Source of the DNA: Clostridiales bacterium
Lineage (GTDB): Bacteria; Bacillota; Clostridia; Lachnospirales; Lachnospiraceae
Assembly (NCBI GenBank): GCA_012839295.1
Contig: DUNO01000050.1
Coordinates: forward strand, 1 to 64,000
Direction of reading: 5' to 3'
DNA length: 64,000 nucleotides
In this document: piece by piece, positions 33,512 to 43,809 of the stretch
Layout: each line of letters begins with the position of its first letter
Numbering within the stretch: position 1 is the first letter of the stretch
The notes under the pieces: generated by a model
Told to the model about the DNA's origin: nothing
Database searches by the model: none
What the model saw: the letters and a program-made list of their open reading frames with translations, nothing else
Position numbers and translations under genes: made by a program

Positions 33512-35386
33512 ATGAGTATTAAAGAATTAATACTTGGCAAACCATTAAAAAATAATGAAATAAGCCATGAGAAATTAACACGGCTTTGGGGGCTGCCGAT
33601 TATGGCCAGTGATGCGGTTTCTTCCGTTGCCTACGCGATTGAGGAAATCCTGTTGATTCTGGTACCCGCAGTCGGTATCCTGGCATTCCATTCGTTGCCC
33701 TACATTGATCTGCCGATCCTGTTGCTGCTGGGAATTCTGGTGCTTTCTTATTCCCAGATTATCGACCATTACCCGAGAGGGGGCGGTGCTTATGCCGTGG
33801 CACAGGAGAACATCGGGAAAACAGCCGCCCTGCTGTCGGCAGCAGCATTGACCATTGATTATATCATGACAGTAGCGGTAAGTATCTCCTCTTCAACCGC
33901 AGCCTTAGTCTCTGCTTTCCCCGGCCTTCGGGATCATAAGGTTATGATCTCCCTGGTCTGCGTGGCGCTGATTACGCTGATTAACCTGAGGGGAGTCCGG
34001 GAGGCTTCCAAGGTATTCGGCCTGCCGACTTATATCTTTATTGCTTCCATGGGGATTTTGATCCTGTGCGGTCTTTATAAATTGTTTACGGGTACCCTGG
34101 CGCCGATTGAATACGGGGGAGGAATCCTGCCGGCAGAAACAATGCAGGGAATCGGGATCCTTGTTCTGCTGAAGGCATTTTCTTCCGGCTGCTCCGCCAT
34201 GTCCGGTGTGGAGGCCGTAAGTGATGCGGTTCCTTCCTTTGCAGCGCCGTCAACCAGGAATGCAAAGCATGTGCTATATATCCTGGGGACGATTATTATA
34301 TTTATCTTTGGCGGTACCTCCATCCTTGCAATGCGCCTGCAGGTGGTTCCTCTGGAGGGGCATACGGTATTGTCCCAGATTTCTGCAGCAGTATTCGGGC
34401 ATACCTTTATGTACTATGTCATTCAGGTGTTTACCTCCCTGATCCTTATCCTGGCAGCCAATACTGCTTATAACGGACTGCCCCAGCTGCTGTATATTTT
34501 GGCGCATGACGGCTATGTTCCCCGCCAGTTTTCCTCCAGGGGGACGAAGCTTAGCTTTTCCAACGGCATTATATTTATTTTCATTGCCGCTGCTGCCTTA
34601 ATTATTGGCTTTCAGAGTGAGGTACATGCCCTGATCCCCTTATATTCGGTGGGCGTATTTGTCTCCTTTACCATAGCCCAGTACGGCATGTTTAAAAAGT
34701 GGCGCATTATGAAGGAAAAGGGCTGGCAGTATAAATGCTGGATCAATGGCTTTGGCGCCATTGTGACGGCCGTTGTTTCCGTTATCGTCTTCTGTATGAA
34801 ATTTGTGGATGGCGCATGGATCCTGGCCATCGCCCTTCCGGTGCTGATGTTTGGGATGTACTCCGTTAATAAATATTACTCAAAGATTGGTGAGCAATTA
34901 AAATTGGAGAAATTTCATCCCTATTACGATAAGGAGATAGTAAGGTCCACCCAGTGCATCGTATTAATCCATGATATTAATAAGCCCTTTTTAAAGGCCA
35001 TCAACTATGCCAATTCAATTTCAAATAACATTACAGCCCTCCATGTATGCCGCCATCCGGAGCATGCACAGGAGCTGAGGCAGAAATGGGCCGATCTGAA
35101 GATGCCGGTTCCGTTGGAGATTATTGAGACACCTTACCGTGATATCATACATCCCATGGATGAATATTTGTGGAAGAGGGAGCGTGCCTTAAACCACGGT
35201 GAAAATATCTCCGTCATCCTGATTAAGTTTATTACGGAGCACAGATTTGATAACCTGCTCCATAACCAGACGACCTATTTTGTATCCCAGCATTTGAGCA
35301 AGCATAAGAATGTTTCGACGGTTATCATTCCATTCCATTATATATGGGATGATAAGCTGTTTGGGGAGCTTGAGGACAGAAAATAG
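33512..35386 (+). CDS. kimA: KimA-like potassium importer (APC superfamily)
   Basis: A 624-residue membrane protein that aligns along its length with Bacillus subtilis KimA as I recall it. Shared segments are the start IGKPLK, the DAVSSVAYAIEEIL block, YPRGGGAYAVAQENIG, LLKAFSSGCSAMSGVEA and ASLILILAANTAYNGLPQL-like helices. Twelve membrane segments run to about residue 440. The C-terminal ~170 residues form a soluble UspA-like domain, which in KimA binds c-di-AMP. It would drive K+/H+ symport. It was probably called a generic amino acid permease in automatic annotation. AAGGAGA lies before the ATG. Confidence 0.8.
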   Translation: MSIKELILGKPLKNNEISHEKLTRLWGLPIMASDAVSSVAYAIEEILLILVPAVGILAFHSLPYIDLPILLLLGILVLSYSQIIDHYPRGGGAYAVAQENIGKTAALLSAAALTIDYIMTVAVSISSSTAALVSAFPGLRDHKVMISLVCVALITLINLRGVREASKVFGLPTYIFIASMGILILCGLYKLFTGTLAPIEYGGGILPAETMQGIGILVLLKAFSSGCSAMSGVEAVSDAVPSFAAPSTRNAKHVLYILGTIIIFIFGGTSILAMRLQVVPLEGHTVLSQISAAVFGHTFMYYVIQVFTSLILILAANTAYNGLPQLLYILAHDGYVPRQFSSRGTKLSFSNGIIFIFIAAAALIIGFQSEVHALIPLYSVGVFVSFTIAQYGMFKKWRIMKEKGWQYKCWINGFGAIVTAVVSVIVFCMKFVDGAWILAIALPVLMFGMYSVNKYYSKIGEQLKLEKFHPYYDKEIVRSTQCIVLIHDINKPFLKAINYANSISNNITALHVCRHPEHAQELRQKWADLKMPVPLEIIETPYRDIIHPMDEYLWKRERALNHGENISVILIKFITEHRFDNLLHNQTTYFVSQHLSKHKNVSTVIIPFHYIWDDKLFGELEDRK

Positions 35387-35527
35387 CCGGAGCGGCATTA
35401 GGGCGGCATTATCCACTTGAAGGCTCCGGGCATGGGTTCCCGTGGCTGAGAAAAGGTTAAGAATGGTCAGTGCTTCAGTTGTGTAATGACATAGGAAGGA
35501 ACAACCTTTTGTGGTACCATAAGAGCA

Positions 35528-35602
35528 TAGTGTGAAATGAAGATCATTTCACATCCGACATTGAATGGCCTGGCGGTCAAATGTTCGTTAGTGTGAAATG
35601 AA
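35528..35602. repeat. Dispersed ~70-bp hairpin repeat, family 2, copy 2
   Basis: The second copy of the element at 6089-6157. GTGAAATGA pairs with TCATTTCAC. TAGTGTGAAATGAA occurs at both ends as a direct repeat. It ends just before the ribosome site of the GH106-like gene, so it forms part of that gene's leader or promoter region. Confidence 0.75.
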
Positions 35603-35625
35603 GGAAAGGAAGGTACGGTAAAACT

Positions 35626-38298
35626 ATGAATCAAAAGGTGAAACAGCTACTGGAGGGCAAGGGTAATAATCACATTCTTCCGTTTTTGTGGGTCCATGGG
35701 GAGGAAGAAGCGGTACTGAGGGAGTATATGGGCGCAGTTGAAGCAAGCGGAATTGGTGCCGTCTGCGTGGAGAGCCGTCCACACCCGGATTACTGCGGGC
35801 CCCAGTGGTGGCATGATATGGACATTATTTTAGATGAGGCAAAAAAACGGGATATGAAGGTATGGATCCTGGATGACAGCCATTTTCCCACAGGCTATGC
35901 CAACGGAGCATTAAAGGATGCGCCTGCAGAGCTTTGCAGACAGTATGTATACTATTCTTCCGTGGAGGTTGTAGGCCCCATGAAGTCTGCCCAGATGGAT
36001 GTGGCGGCACACTCAAAATATGTTAGGAATCCATTTGCCCCAGCCAGCCCTTTTTCCATGGGACAGGGTAAGGAAAGAAGGCAATTTGATGATGACAGGC
36101 TGCTCAGCGTATGTGCAGCAAGAATAGACCAGGGCTATGATGCTTCAACCCTGGTGGATCTGACGGATCTGGTTAAGGACGGACAGCTGGTATGGGATAT
36201 TCCGGCGGGAAAATGGATGATCAGCGTTAATTTCCTTACAAGAAATGCGGGATCCCGTGAAAACTACATTAATATGATCGATAAACGCAGTGCGAGAACT
36301 CAGATTGAAGCAGTATATGAGCCACATTATGCGCGCTATAAGGAGGAGTTTGGAAAGACAATCGCAGGCTTCTTCTCCGATGAACCGGAGCTTGGCAACG
36401 GTCAGATGTACAGCCATGATAATGCCATTGGGGCGGACCAGGACCTTCCCTGGAGCGATGAGCTTGAGGAGCAGTTAAAGCTCCGTCTGGGAGAGGGATG
36501 GAGGGTTAAGCTGCCCCTGCTCTGGATGAACGGGTCTTATCCCGAGGAAGCCGCCAGGATGCGCTACGTCTATATGGACATTGTGACAAGGCTGGTGGAG
36601 GAGGATTTTTCAAAGGCCATCGGCAGCTGGTGTGAGGAACGGGGTGTCATGTATATCGGCCACCTGATTGAGGACAACAACTCCCACGCAAGGCTTGGCT
36701 CAAGCCTGGGACATTTCTTCCGCGGGCTCTCCGGACAGCATATGTCAGGGATTGATGATATCGGCGGACAGGTTATGCCGGGCGGTGAGGTATATCCGAA
36801 GAAGGCCTTAATCAGCGGAAGGGACGGAGAGTTCTACCATTATATGCTTGGTAAGCTGGGCAGCTCTTACGGCGCAATTGACCCTCAGAAGAAGGGGCGC
36901 ACCATGTGCGAGATCTTTGGCGCCTATGGCTGGGGTGAAGGTGTCCGCATGATGAAATACCTGGTGGACCATTTCCTGGTAAGGGGCGTGAATGAATATG
37001 TACCCCATGCGTTTTCCTGTAAGGCCTATCCGGACCCGGACTGCCCGCCGCATTTTTATGCCAATGGCCATGATCCGCAGTTCAGGCATTTTGGGGTGTT
37101 GATGAGATATTTAAACCGCATGTGTGAACTGATCAGTGATGGAATCCGGGTTACTCCCGCAGCCATCCTGTATCATGCGGAGGCGGAATGGGCAGGAGAT
37201 TATATGCTAAGCCAGAAGCCGGCCAGGGTATTGCTGGAGAACCAGATCGATTTTGATATTCTTCCTACGGATGTATTTGCAGAGGTGGAGCGCTACAGGA
37301 CAGCCCTTGGCAAGGAGCTTAAGGTAAATGGGCAGACCTATAAGGTGCTGGTGGTACCTTACAGCCAGTATATTACGCAGGCGGCAGTAAAGGCGGTTGC
37401 AGAGTTAAAGGCATTAGGCTTCCCGGTCATCTTTATCAATTCACTTCCCGAAGGAATTGTTGACGGAGATGGTGGGCTGCTAAAAGAGCTGGCAGGCTGC
37501 CAGGTAGTAGCCCTGGAAGAGCTGGCAGGCGCCTTAAAGGCGATGGAAGTACCTGAGATATCCCTGGATAAGGAATATCCGATGCTGCGCTATCTCCATT
37601 ACCGTGAGGAGAGCGAGCTGTTCCTGTTCACCAACGAGGACATTACCCAGACCTTTCAGGGTGCGGTTAGGATTCCCTGCAAGGCCAGGGTCTATGCTTA
37701 TGATGCATGGAGCAATGAATTAAGGGCTGTAGAGGCAAAGCAGGAGGGTGAAGCTACCGTAGTTTCTGTAGAGCTGCCTCCCTACCAAAGCCTGGTTCTT
37801 CTCTTTGATGAGGCAGAGGGTGCAGAGGTAAAGCCTGCCGCCGCCTTTAACGAGGTGCTCACTCTTGGGGAGGGCTGGAGGATGAGCCTTGCAAAGGCAA
37901 TTGAGTATCCAAACTTCCGGGAGGAGCAGGCCATCAGTTCCTTTGATAACGTGGGACTGAAATACCCTGAATTCTCTGGAATTATCCGCTATGAGAATAC
38001 GGTAGAGCTGCCGGAGGTTAAGAAGGCGGAGCTTCGGATTGAGGATGCCTTTGAAGGTGTTGAGGTATTCATAAATGATAAGTCCCTTGGAATCCAGGTG
38101 GTACAGCCCTTTGCTTTTGATTTAAGCGGGCATATAAAGGCGGGCGCCAACAAGCTGCGCATTGAGGTGGCTACTACACTGGAAAGGGAGCGCTATCATG
38201 CACCGATTCCGGGAGACTTTATGGCAAGGTTCTCCAAAGCGCCGGTCCTGGGATCGACGGGTATTGTTGGTGAAGTGACGCTGGCAATCCAGAGATAA
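35626..38298 (+). CDS. GH106-like glycosyl hydrolase
   Basis: An 890-residue cytoplasmic protein. The N-terminal third is a TIM-barrel-like domain with FLWVHGEEE, VCVESRPHPDYCGPQWW and ILDDSHFPTGYANG (residues 20-90), a pattern typical of proteins annotated as GH106 rhamnosidase-like or unclassified glycosyl hydrolases. GFFSDEPELG (about 248) and GHLIEDNN (about 345) supply acidic residues that may be catalytic. The C-terminal ~140 residues form a galactose-binding-like jelly roll. With the GH78 enzymes nearby, a role in removing rhamnose or a related deoxysugar is likely. The exact linkage is unknown. Confidence 0.65.
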   Translation: MNQKVKQLLEGKGNNHILPFLWVHGEEEAVLREYMGAVEASGIGAVCVESRPHPDYCGPQWWHDMDIILDEAKKRDMKVWILDDSHFPTGYANGALKDAPAELCRQYVYYSSVEVVGPMKSAQMDVAAHSKYVRNPFAPASPFSMGQGKERRQFDDDRLLSVCAARIDQGYDASTLVDLTDLVKDGQLVWDIPAGKWMISVNFLTRNAGSRENYINMIDKRSARTQIEAVYEPHYARYKEEFGKTIAGFFSDEPELGNGQMYSHDNAIGADQDLPWSDELEEQLKLRLGEGWRVKLPLLWMNGSYPEEAARMRYVYMDIVTRLVEEDFSKAIGSWCEERGVMYIGHLIEDNNSHARLGSSLGHFFRGLSGQHMSGIDDIGGQVMPGGEVYPKKALISGRDGEFYHYMLGKLGSSYGAIDPQKKGRTMCEIFGAYGWGEGVRMMKYLVDHFLVRGVNEYVPHAFSCKAYPDPDCPPHFYANGHDPQFRHFGVLMRYLNRMCELISDGIRVTPAAILYHAEAEWAGDYMLSQKPARVLLENQIDFDILPTDVFAEVERYRTALGKELKVNGQTYKVLVVPYSQYITQAAVKAVAELKALGFPVIFINSLPEGIVDGDGGLLKELAGCQVVALEELAGALKAMEVPEISLDKEYPMLRYLHYREESELFLFTNEDITQTFQGAVRIPCKARVYAYDAWSNELRAVEAKQEGEATVVSVELPPYQSLVLLFDEAEGAEVKPAAAFNEVLTLGEGWRMSLAKAIEYPNFREEQAISSFDNVGLKYPEFSGIIRYENTVELPEVKKAELRIEDAFEGVEVFINDKSLGIQVVQPFAFDLSGHIKAGANKLRIEVATTLERERYHAPIPGDFMARFSKAPVLGSTGIVGEVTLAIQR

Positions 38299-38316
38299 TA
38301 AAAAGCTTAAAAAGAT

Positions 38317-38355
38317 AATAGGAGGCTGTTGCTTTTTCGCAGCATCCTCCTTATT
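38317..38355. terminator. Bidirectional terminator
   Basis: AATAGGAGGCTG pairs with the AGCATCCTCCTTATT arm (small bulge) around a T-rich loop. It ends the GH106-like gene and overlaps the stop of the convergent AraC gene. Confidence 0.75.
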
Positions 38356-39397
38356 ACTGGGCAGACTGGGAATCACGGTATTCCTTTGGGGTCTGCCCAA
38401 ATTTTTTTGTGAATTTCCGGTAGAAAAAATTCTGGTTTTGGTAACCGCATTCGGACACAATCTTGTAAATCGGCATATCAGAATTCTTCAGCAGGAAGAC
38501 AGCCCGGTTCATCCGGTTTTCGCTTATGTTTTCCTGGAAGGTGAGTCCGGTTTCTGATTTGATCAGCCGGGAAAGGTAGTTTGGATGGTAATTGAATTTC
38601 TTTGCCACACCCTCCAGGGAACAGCTGCTGAAGTTCTGCTCCATATAGTTGAGGATTTCCGTGATATAGCGCTTGTTTTTCTGGTGGTGCCTCCGTTCCA
38701 TATCGCCCTGGTAGCACCGGGCCAGCTCGATGAAGAGGAGATTTAGGTAGTAGCGGAGCACATCCTCGCAGCAGATGCCAGGATTTAAGTATTCTATAAA
38801 AATATTTTCTATAATCTCTTTCACCAGCGGATCATGCTCCGTATGGAACAAAAGGTACTGGTTATGTTCATTTGCCTGGTCAATGACGCCTGCTAAAAAC
38901 CTTGCAACGGCGCCTCCGCTTAGCAGGCTTCCGATAAAGGTGTTGGAAAAGTAATCCGTGGCAAGCATGATATTCAGCACGATGTCGTCGATGCCGGTGG
39001 GGAGGATCGTATGCTCCGCCAGCCTGTCCATGATACAGATGTCCCCGGCAGTCATGGGGATTTTCCTCTTATTTACGATGGCGGTACAATTTCCGGAAAA
39101 AACATAGTTAAGCTCAATATAGCCATGGTGGTGGATGGGGACATCAGAAAAACGGTCCTGCCGGTTCAGCCTGATATTGGAGGATCTGAAATGCAGGTGC
39201 CCCGGCAGGGAATCCATAATATTGCTTTCTGATAAAAATACATGGTTCCTGATATACTCAGCCCTTGCATAAAGTGCGGGATAACCGGGATCGTGGTACC
39301 GGCCATACTGCTCCTGGAAGTATGCCGGGTTTTTCTGATGCAGCAGTTCCTGCTTTGTTAATGGGAGCAATGCTTCCTCAAATTCCTGTCGGGTCAT
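38354..39397 (-). CDS. AraC family regulator with cupin sensor domain
   Basis: A 347-residue regulator, third of its type in this region. The cupin part has IHHHGYIELNYVFSGNC and MTAGDICIMDRLAEH (about 85-125). The C-terminal helix-turn-helix pair ends in GYQNQNFFYRKFTKKFGQTPKEYR. It is convergent with the GH106-like gene and diverges from the sensor kinase operon, so it may control either. Three regulators in 16 kb suggest separate glycosidase modules with different inducers. Confidence 0.83.
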   Translation of the reverse strand: MTRQEFEEALLPLTKQELLHQKNPAYFQEQYGRYHDPGYPALYARAEYIRNHVFLSESNIMDSLPGHLHFRSSNIRLNRQDRFSDVPIHHHGYIELNYVFSGNCTAIVNKRKIPMTAGDICIMDRLAEHTILPTGIDDIVLNIMLATDYFSNTFIGSLLSGGAVARFLAGVIDQANEHNQYLLFHTEHDPLVKEIIENIFIEYLNPGICCEDVLRYYLNLLFIELARCYQGDMERRHHQKNKRYITEILNYMEQNFSSCSLEGVAKKFNYHPNYLSRLIKSETGLTFQENISENRMNRAVFLLKNSDMPIYKIVSECGYQNQNFFYRKFTKKFGQTPKEYRDSQSAQ

Positions 39398-39806
39398 AGT
39401 CTGTCCATGCCCCTAAGCGCACAAATCGTCCTAAAAGTGCCGGCATGGATCCGGTCCCCCCTTCGTTCATTGATTTTATTTCCTTCAATCTTTTCACCTC
39501 TGTTCAAACCTTTTATATTAGTATACCACGGAAAAAGCACCATGGCAGGGCGCTCCGTGCCAGGATGAACACGCCCGTTGGCCGGCACCAATGCCCACAA
39601 GGGGACATTGGTACAATGTCTGTCGACATTATACCATAATTACGAATTTGGGAACAGCAAAGAAGATAAGCGCCGGATGGTATCCCTCCATATACGCATA
39701 GGGATGCCTGCAGGATAATTGCCAATATACAGTGGGCGGCAGATGATATATAATAATTTTAAACAGCTTTGGAGGTTATTTTTGTTTTACTGATTGGGGG
39801 GATCTT
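39398..39806. promoter_or_regulatory. Divergent region with two mutually exclusive hairpins
   Basis: No gene is seen in these 409 bases. ACCAATG (39587-39593) pairs with CATTGGT (39606-39612). That second arm overlaps TGGTA (39609-39613), which pairs with TACCA (39632-39636) as the base of a 28-base palindrome including AATGTC/GACATT. The two structures cannot form together. TATATAATAATTT near 39748 may be a -10 region for the kinase gene. Confidence 0.5.
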
Positions 39807-41510
39807 ATGATAAAAAGGCTTTTTCTACGTTATAACAATGTATCGATTCATAAAAAGCTTACGATATCCTGTTGGGGGGCAATCATCATCCCCTTGCTGG
39901 TACTTTTTACGATCATATCTATTGTATACGTGAAGGTAACGATGAATGCTTCAAGGGAGCAGGCACAGATTACATTAAATAAGGCTTCTGATGAAATTAA
40001 TACCTGGTTTTTGCAGAATAAAGAAAAGCTTGCCAGCATTGCAACGGATATCAGCGTGCAAAAAGAGATGCAGGAGTATCCGGATCTTAATTATAAGGGG
40101 AAACTCGAATTCCGGGATTTCATCAGGAACCGTCTTGCTAATGTGGCAACCTCCGACAAGAGGGTCATTAATATCTATATCTATATCAATAAATCAAAAA
40201 AGTCCTTCTCAAATGATTTTTCGGATAAAGATCTCGGTGCCTACTACCACCAGGCGGAGTGGTTCAAAGGGCTGCTTTCCGGCGATAAAAACCAAGTGTT
40301 AAGTGAGACAATCAGCATACAGACGGGAAAAAAGGTTTTATTTACAGCAATTCCGATTATCAGCGTACAGGACGGCACCTTCCTCGGGTTCGTATATTCA
40401 GAACTGGATTATGATAATATAATGAGCGCATTCTATCCGCTGGTACAGGGGAGTAAAAACACCGTAATTGTAAATGGAAAAGAGATCGGGTCACAGGATG
40501 GGAAGGACAAGGATTTCATGTCCGTCTATTCAACCGTGGGCGCCTTAAATGAAAAGGTGGAATATAAAATCAGCCTGCAGGATATCAGGGCGGGATATAG
40601 ATTAGCCTTCCTTTACTTTGCCCTCGGCATGCTGGCGCTGATGGTGAGCATCTATTTCACCAACAGGCTATTTACAAACTGGTTTACGGACCGGATTTTC
40701 CATTTGAGGGATACCTTGCTGTCCGTTGCGGGAGGAAACCTGGACATCCACGTAAAGGAGGATTACCAGGATGAGATTGGTGAGCTGAGCCATAGCTTAA
40801 ATACCATGATCCATGATATGAAGCAATTGATTAATGAAAACTATATTGCCCAGATTGAGAACCAAAAAGCAACCTTAAGGGCGCTGCAGGGCCAGATCAA
40901 CCCGCATTTTATCTATAATACCCTGGAGAGCATCTCAATGCTTGCACTGATACAGGACAATTATGAGATCGTTGGCTTATCCAAATCCTTTTCCGATATG
41001 GTACGGTATGCAATGGAGGTGGCCAGGCCGGAGGTCCCGGTCCAGTCGGAGCTGGAAAATGCCAGGAACTATATTGCAATACAAAGGATACGCTTTGGGG
41101 AATGCTTTACCGCTGAATTTGACGTGGAGGAAGGATGTGAAGCCTGTAAAATGCTCCGCCTGTCCCTGCAGCCGCTGGTAGAGAACTCCTTTAAGCATGG
41201 CTTTAATGATTTTGAAGACCAGGGCTATCTGAGGATTTCCATCCGGATACGGAATAAATATCTGCTTATCCGGGTCTATAATAATGGAAGGCATATTGAT
41301 TGGGGCAGCATGGAACGGATCCGGAGGCTCCTTGTCAGTGAACCGGAGGAGCAGCCCTCGGAATGCTATGCCATAAGAAACCTGTACCGCCGGTTAAAGC
41401 TCGCCTATGGGGAGCAAAGCCGCCTTTCGATCCATTCTAAGGAAGGGGTGGGCACCATAACCACAATTCGGATTCCAATTCAGGAGGAAAAGCTATGGGA
41501 CACAAAGTGA
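39807..41510 (+). CDS. YesM-type sensor histidine kinase
   Basis: A 567-residue membrane kinase. Membrane segments at about 20-42 and 262-284 flank an extracellular dCache-like sensor. A HAMP linker (SVAGGNLDIHVKEDYQDEIG) follows. The phosphoacceptor is H367 in QINPHFIYNTLE. The ATPase N-box LVENSFKHGF lies near 455. Kinases of this type, paired with YesN regulators, sense extracellular sugars or the substrate-bound binding protein and switch on ABC importers. It overlaps the regulator gene by 16 bases. GGGGGGATC precedes the ATG. Confidence 0.9.
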   Translation: MIKRLFLRYNNVSIHKKLTISCWGAIIIPLLVLFTIISIVYVKVTMNASREQAQITLNKASDEINTWFLQNKEKLASIATDISVQKEMQEYPDLNYKGKLEFRDFIRNRLANVATSDKRVINIYIYINKSKKSFSNDFSDKDLGAYYHQAEWFKGLLSGDKNQVLSETISIQTGKKVLFTAIPIISVQDGTFLGFVYSELDYDNIMSAFYPLVQGSKNTVIVNGKEIGSQDGKDKDFMSVYSTVGALNEKVEYKISLQDIRAGYRLAFLYFALGMLALMVSIYFTNRLFTNWFTDRIFHLRDTLLSVAGGNLDIHVKEDYQDEIGELSHSLNTMIHDMKQLINENYIAQIENQKATLRALQGQINPHFIYNTLESISMLALIQDNYEIVGLSKSFSDMVRYAMEVARPEVPVQSELENARNYIAIQRIRFGECFTAEFDVEEGCEACKMLRLSLQPLVENSFKHGFNDFEDQGYLRISIRIRNKYLLIRVYNNGRHIDWGSMERIRRLLVSEPEEQPSECYAIRNLYRRLKLAYGEQSRLSIHSKEGVGTITTIRIPIQEEKLWDTK

Positions 41511-42223
41511 TTATATGTGATGATGAGGGTATCATACGCCAGGGGATACGCAAGATCATTGAAACGACCTATGACGGGGTAGAGGTCGTAGCAGAATGTA
41601 AAAATGGGGAGGAGGGCTACAAAGAAGCAGTAATCCATATGCCGGAGCTTATTATTACGGATATCCGCATGCCGGTCGTAAGTGGCCTAAGCCTGGTCCA
41701 GCTCTGCCACGAAATGGAAAAGAGGCCGAAATTTATCCTCGTCAGCGCATACAGCGAGTTTGAATATGCCCGTACTGCTATGAAATACGGAGTTAGTGAG
41801 TATATCATAAAGCCAATTAACCGTTTTGAGCTGATCCAGGCCATGAACCATATTCTTGGGATCAGTGCGGCTTCCAGGGAAGAGACAAAGCAAATAGGTG
41901 CTGTCCCTGACAATAGTGTGATTGGAAAAGCGAAGGAATACATAGACCGGAATTTTTATAAAAATATTAGCCTGGAGGATGTCAGCCAGAAGGTGGGAGT
42001 AAATCCAAACTACCTTTCCTCCCTCTTTAAAAAGCAGCTGGGGATGAAATACATTGAATACCTTACAAAGCTCCGCATGGAAAAGGCACACAACCTGTTA
42101 TTGAATACAGATTTAAAGGTAAGTGACATCTCGGAGATGGTAGGTTATTTGAGCACAAAGCATTTTACCAGAGTATATAAAGAGGAATTTGGAACCACGC
42201 CCTCGGAAGGACGTGAAAAGTAA
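41495..42223 (+). CDS. YesN-type response regulator
   Basis: A 242-residue regulator. The receiver domain (1-120) has the acidic pair D9-D10, phosphoacceptor D56 in IITDIRMP, and the conserved lysine in YIIKPIN. An AraC-type double helix-turn-helix follows (about 140-240) ending in GYLSTKHFTRVYKEEFGTTPSEGR. At 242 residues it is much shorter than typical ~500-residue YesN proteins because it lacks the middle region. It likely activates the adjacent sugar ABC transporter operon. Confidence 0.88.
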   Translation: MGHKVIICDDEGIIRQGIRKIIETTYDGVEVVAECKNGEEGYKEAVIHMPELIITDIRMPVVSGLSLVQLCHEMEKRPKFILVSAYSEFEYARTAMKYGVSEYIIKPINRFELIQAMNHILGISAASREETKQIGAVPDNSVIGKAKEYIDRNFYKNISLEDVSQKVGVNPNYLSSLFKKQLGMKYIEYLTKLRMEKAHNLLLNTDLKVSDISEMVGYLSTKHFTRVYKEEFGTTPSEGREK

Positions 42224-42370
42224 CTAAAATATCTCTAAGAATAGGGTTTGATATGTGAAAATGATACCTAATGTGAAGTTTGTGTCCTTATATCCTTGTG
42301 CTATTTTACTATATAATAATGCTGCAAAGTAATTTATGCAACAAAATATTAAATTTAGGAGGAGAAGGAA

Positions 42371-43747
42371 ATGAAGAAATTGCTAAGTATTATTTTGCTG
42401 GCGGCTCTGATGGGGAGCATGGTTCTTACGGGATGCGGTAAAAAATCAGAAGAAATAGCATCTACGGATAAGGGGACAACAGGAACTAAAACAGAGACTG
42501 GGACTGAGGATAAAGCAGGGGATACAAAAGCGGAAGACGAGAATGAAATTATCACAATTACCATGAGCAACTGGTTAGAGGCAGAGGAAGCCACAAGTGA
42601 GATTTTTAAGGAGCTTTTAGCCGATTTTATGGCAGCTAATCCAAATATTAAGGTGGAATCCGTTGCAATTCCGTTCAACCAGTATAAGGACCAGGTTTTA
42701 ATTGCAGGAACCTCAGGAAATGCAGCAGATGTTATTATGGGCAATTCACAGATGATCGTTGCCTTTTATGGGGCAGGGGTCCTTGCAGACCTGAAGGGTG
42801 TTGTGTCACAGGAGGTGCTGGATGACATATATCCGAACTATCTTGCGGGGACGACTTTTGAGGGAAAGATAGCGGCAATTTCCTGGGCACCGCATCCCTT
42901 AGCCCTGTACTATAATAAGGACTTAATGAAAAAAGCCGGCCTTGATCCTGAGAAGGCTCCCGCCACCTGGGATGAGATGACAGAAATGGCGAAGAAAATA
43001 GCTGCCCTTGGCAAGGATGAGGCAGGCAACACCATTTATGGCTTAGGCCTTCCGACCGGAAAGGTAGCACATAGCGGTTCTGTTGCAAATGGCGTGTTCT
43101 ACAGCTTTGGCGGACATTTCCTGGGCGGGGATGGCAAGGTTGACCTTAGCAACGAGGGCACCGTGAATGCGCTAAAGTATATGAAGCAGATGGTTGACGA
43201 GAAGGTAATGCCGGGCGGATTGGAAATTAAGGATCTGCGTGGGTTATTTGCAACGGGACAGATCGGCTTTATTATTGATGGTGATATGGGACGTAATGCA
43301 TATAGGGCCAGCAGCGGAAAAGGAGAGGCCTTTGATGCTTCCATGGGCTACGCCATTATTCCAACAGGAGTAACGGGAAGGAGCGAAACCGTATATACGG
43401 AGCATGAGCTCGCCATCTCGTCTACTTCAAGCCATCCGGAAGCTGCAGCAAAATTAATCGAATACCTGACCGGAAAGGACGCCATGTTAAAGTACCATAA
43501 ATCAAATGCGGTGCTTTCAGGCAGAAAATCCGTTGCAGCCCTGCCGGAGATGAATGAGGATAATTTTATGGAGGTATTTAATAAGCAGGCAGAAACAGCA
43601 AGCCCGCTTCCAGCTACGAACCCTCTGTTTGATAATGCCATGAATGAAGTCACAAAGGCAATGGAGCGTATCATGGTGAATAACGAGGATATTACAGAGG
43701 TGCTGGAAGACACAGAAACAACAATCAAAAACATGTACGGCGAATAA
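42371..43747 (+). CDS. ABC sugar transporter substrate-binding lipoprotein
   Basis: A 458-residue binding protein of the extracellular solute-binding family 1 type. The signal peptide ends in the lipobox LTGC, with the lipid-bound Cys at 22. A Thr/Glu/Lys linker precedes the fold. Typical motifs include AISWAPHPLALYYNKDL and AASGKGEAFDAS-like segments. It captures an oligosaccharide outside the cell and hands it to the two permeases encoded next. The preceding YesM/YesN pair probably controls it. GGAGGAGAAGG lies before the ATG. Confidence 0.9.
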   Translation: MKKLLSIILLAALMGSMVLTGCGKKSEEIASTDKGTTGTKTETGTEDKAGDTKAEDENEIITITMSNWLEAEEATSEIFKELLADFMAANPNIKVESVAIPFNQYKDQVLIAGTSGNAADVIMGNSQMIVAFYGAGVLADLKGVVSQEVLDDIYPNYLAGTTFEGKIAAISWAPHPLALYYNKDLMKKAGLDPEKAPATWDEMTEMAKKIAALGKDEAGNTIYGLGLPTGKVAHSGSVANGVFYSFGGHFLGGDGKVDLSNEGTVNALKYMKQMVDEKVMPGGLEIKDLRGLFATGQIGFIIDGDMGRNAYRASSGKGEAFDASMGYAIIPTGVTGRSETVYTEHELAISSTSSHPEAAAKLIEYLTGKDAMLKYHKSNAVLSGRKSVAALPEMNEDNFMEVFNKQAETASPLPATNPLFDNAMNEVTKAMERIMVNNEDITEVLEDTETTIKNMYGE

Positions 43748-43809
43748 CTAGTTTAAATTTAGGAGGATTCAAATTCCTCCTAAATTTTTGGAAAGACAAG
43801 GTGATATAG

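Noticed and set aside
35626-38298. Firm GH106 assignment with named catalytic residues
   Set aside because: The N-terminal pattern is typical, but I cannot align the catalytic residues by eye, so the call is kept as GH106-like.
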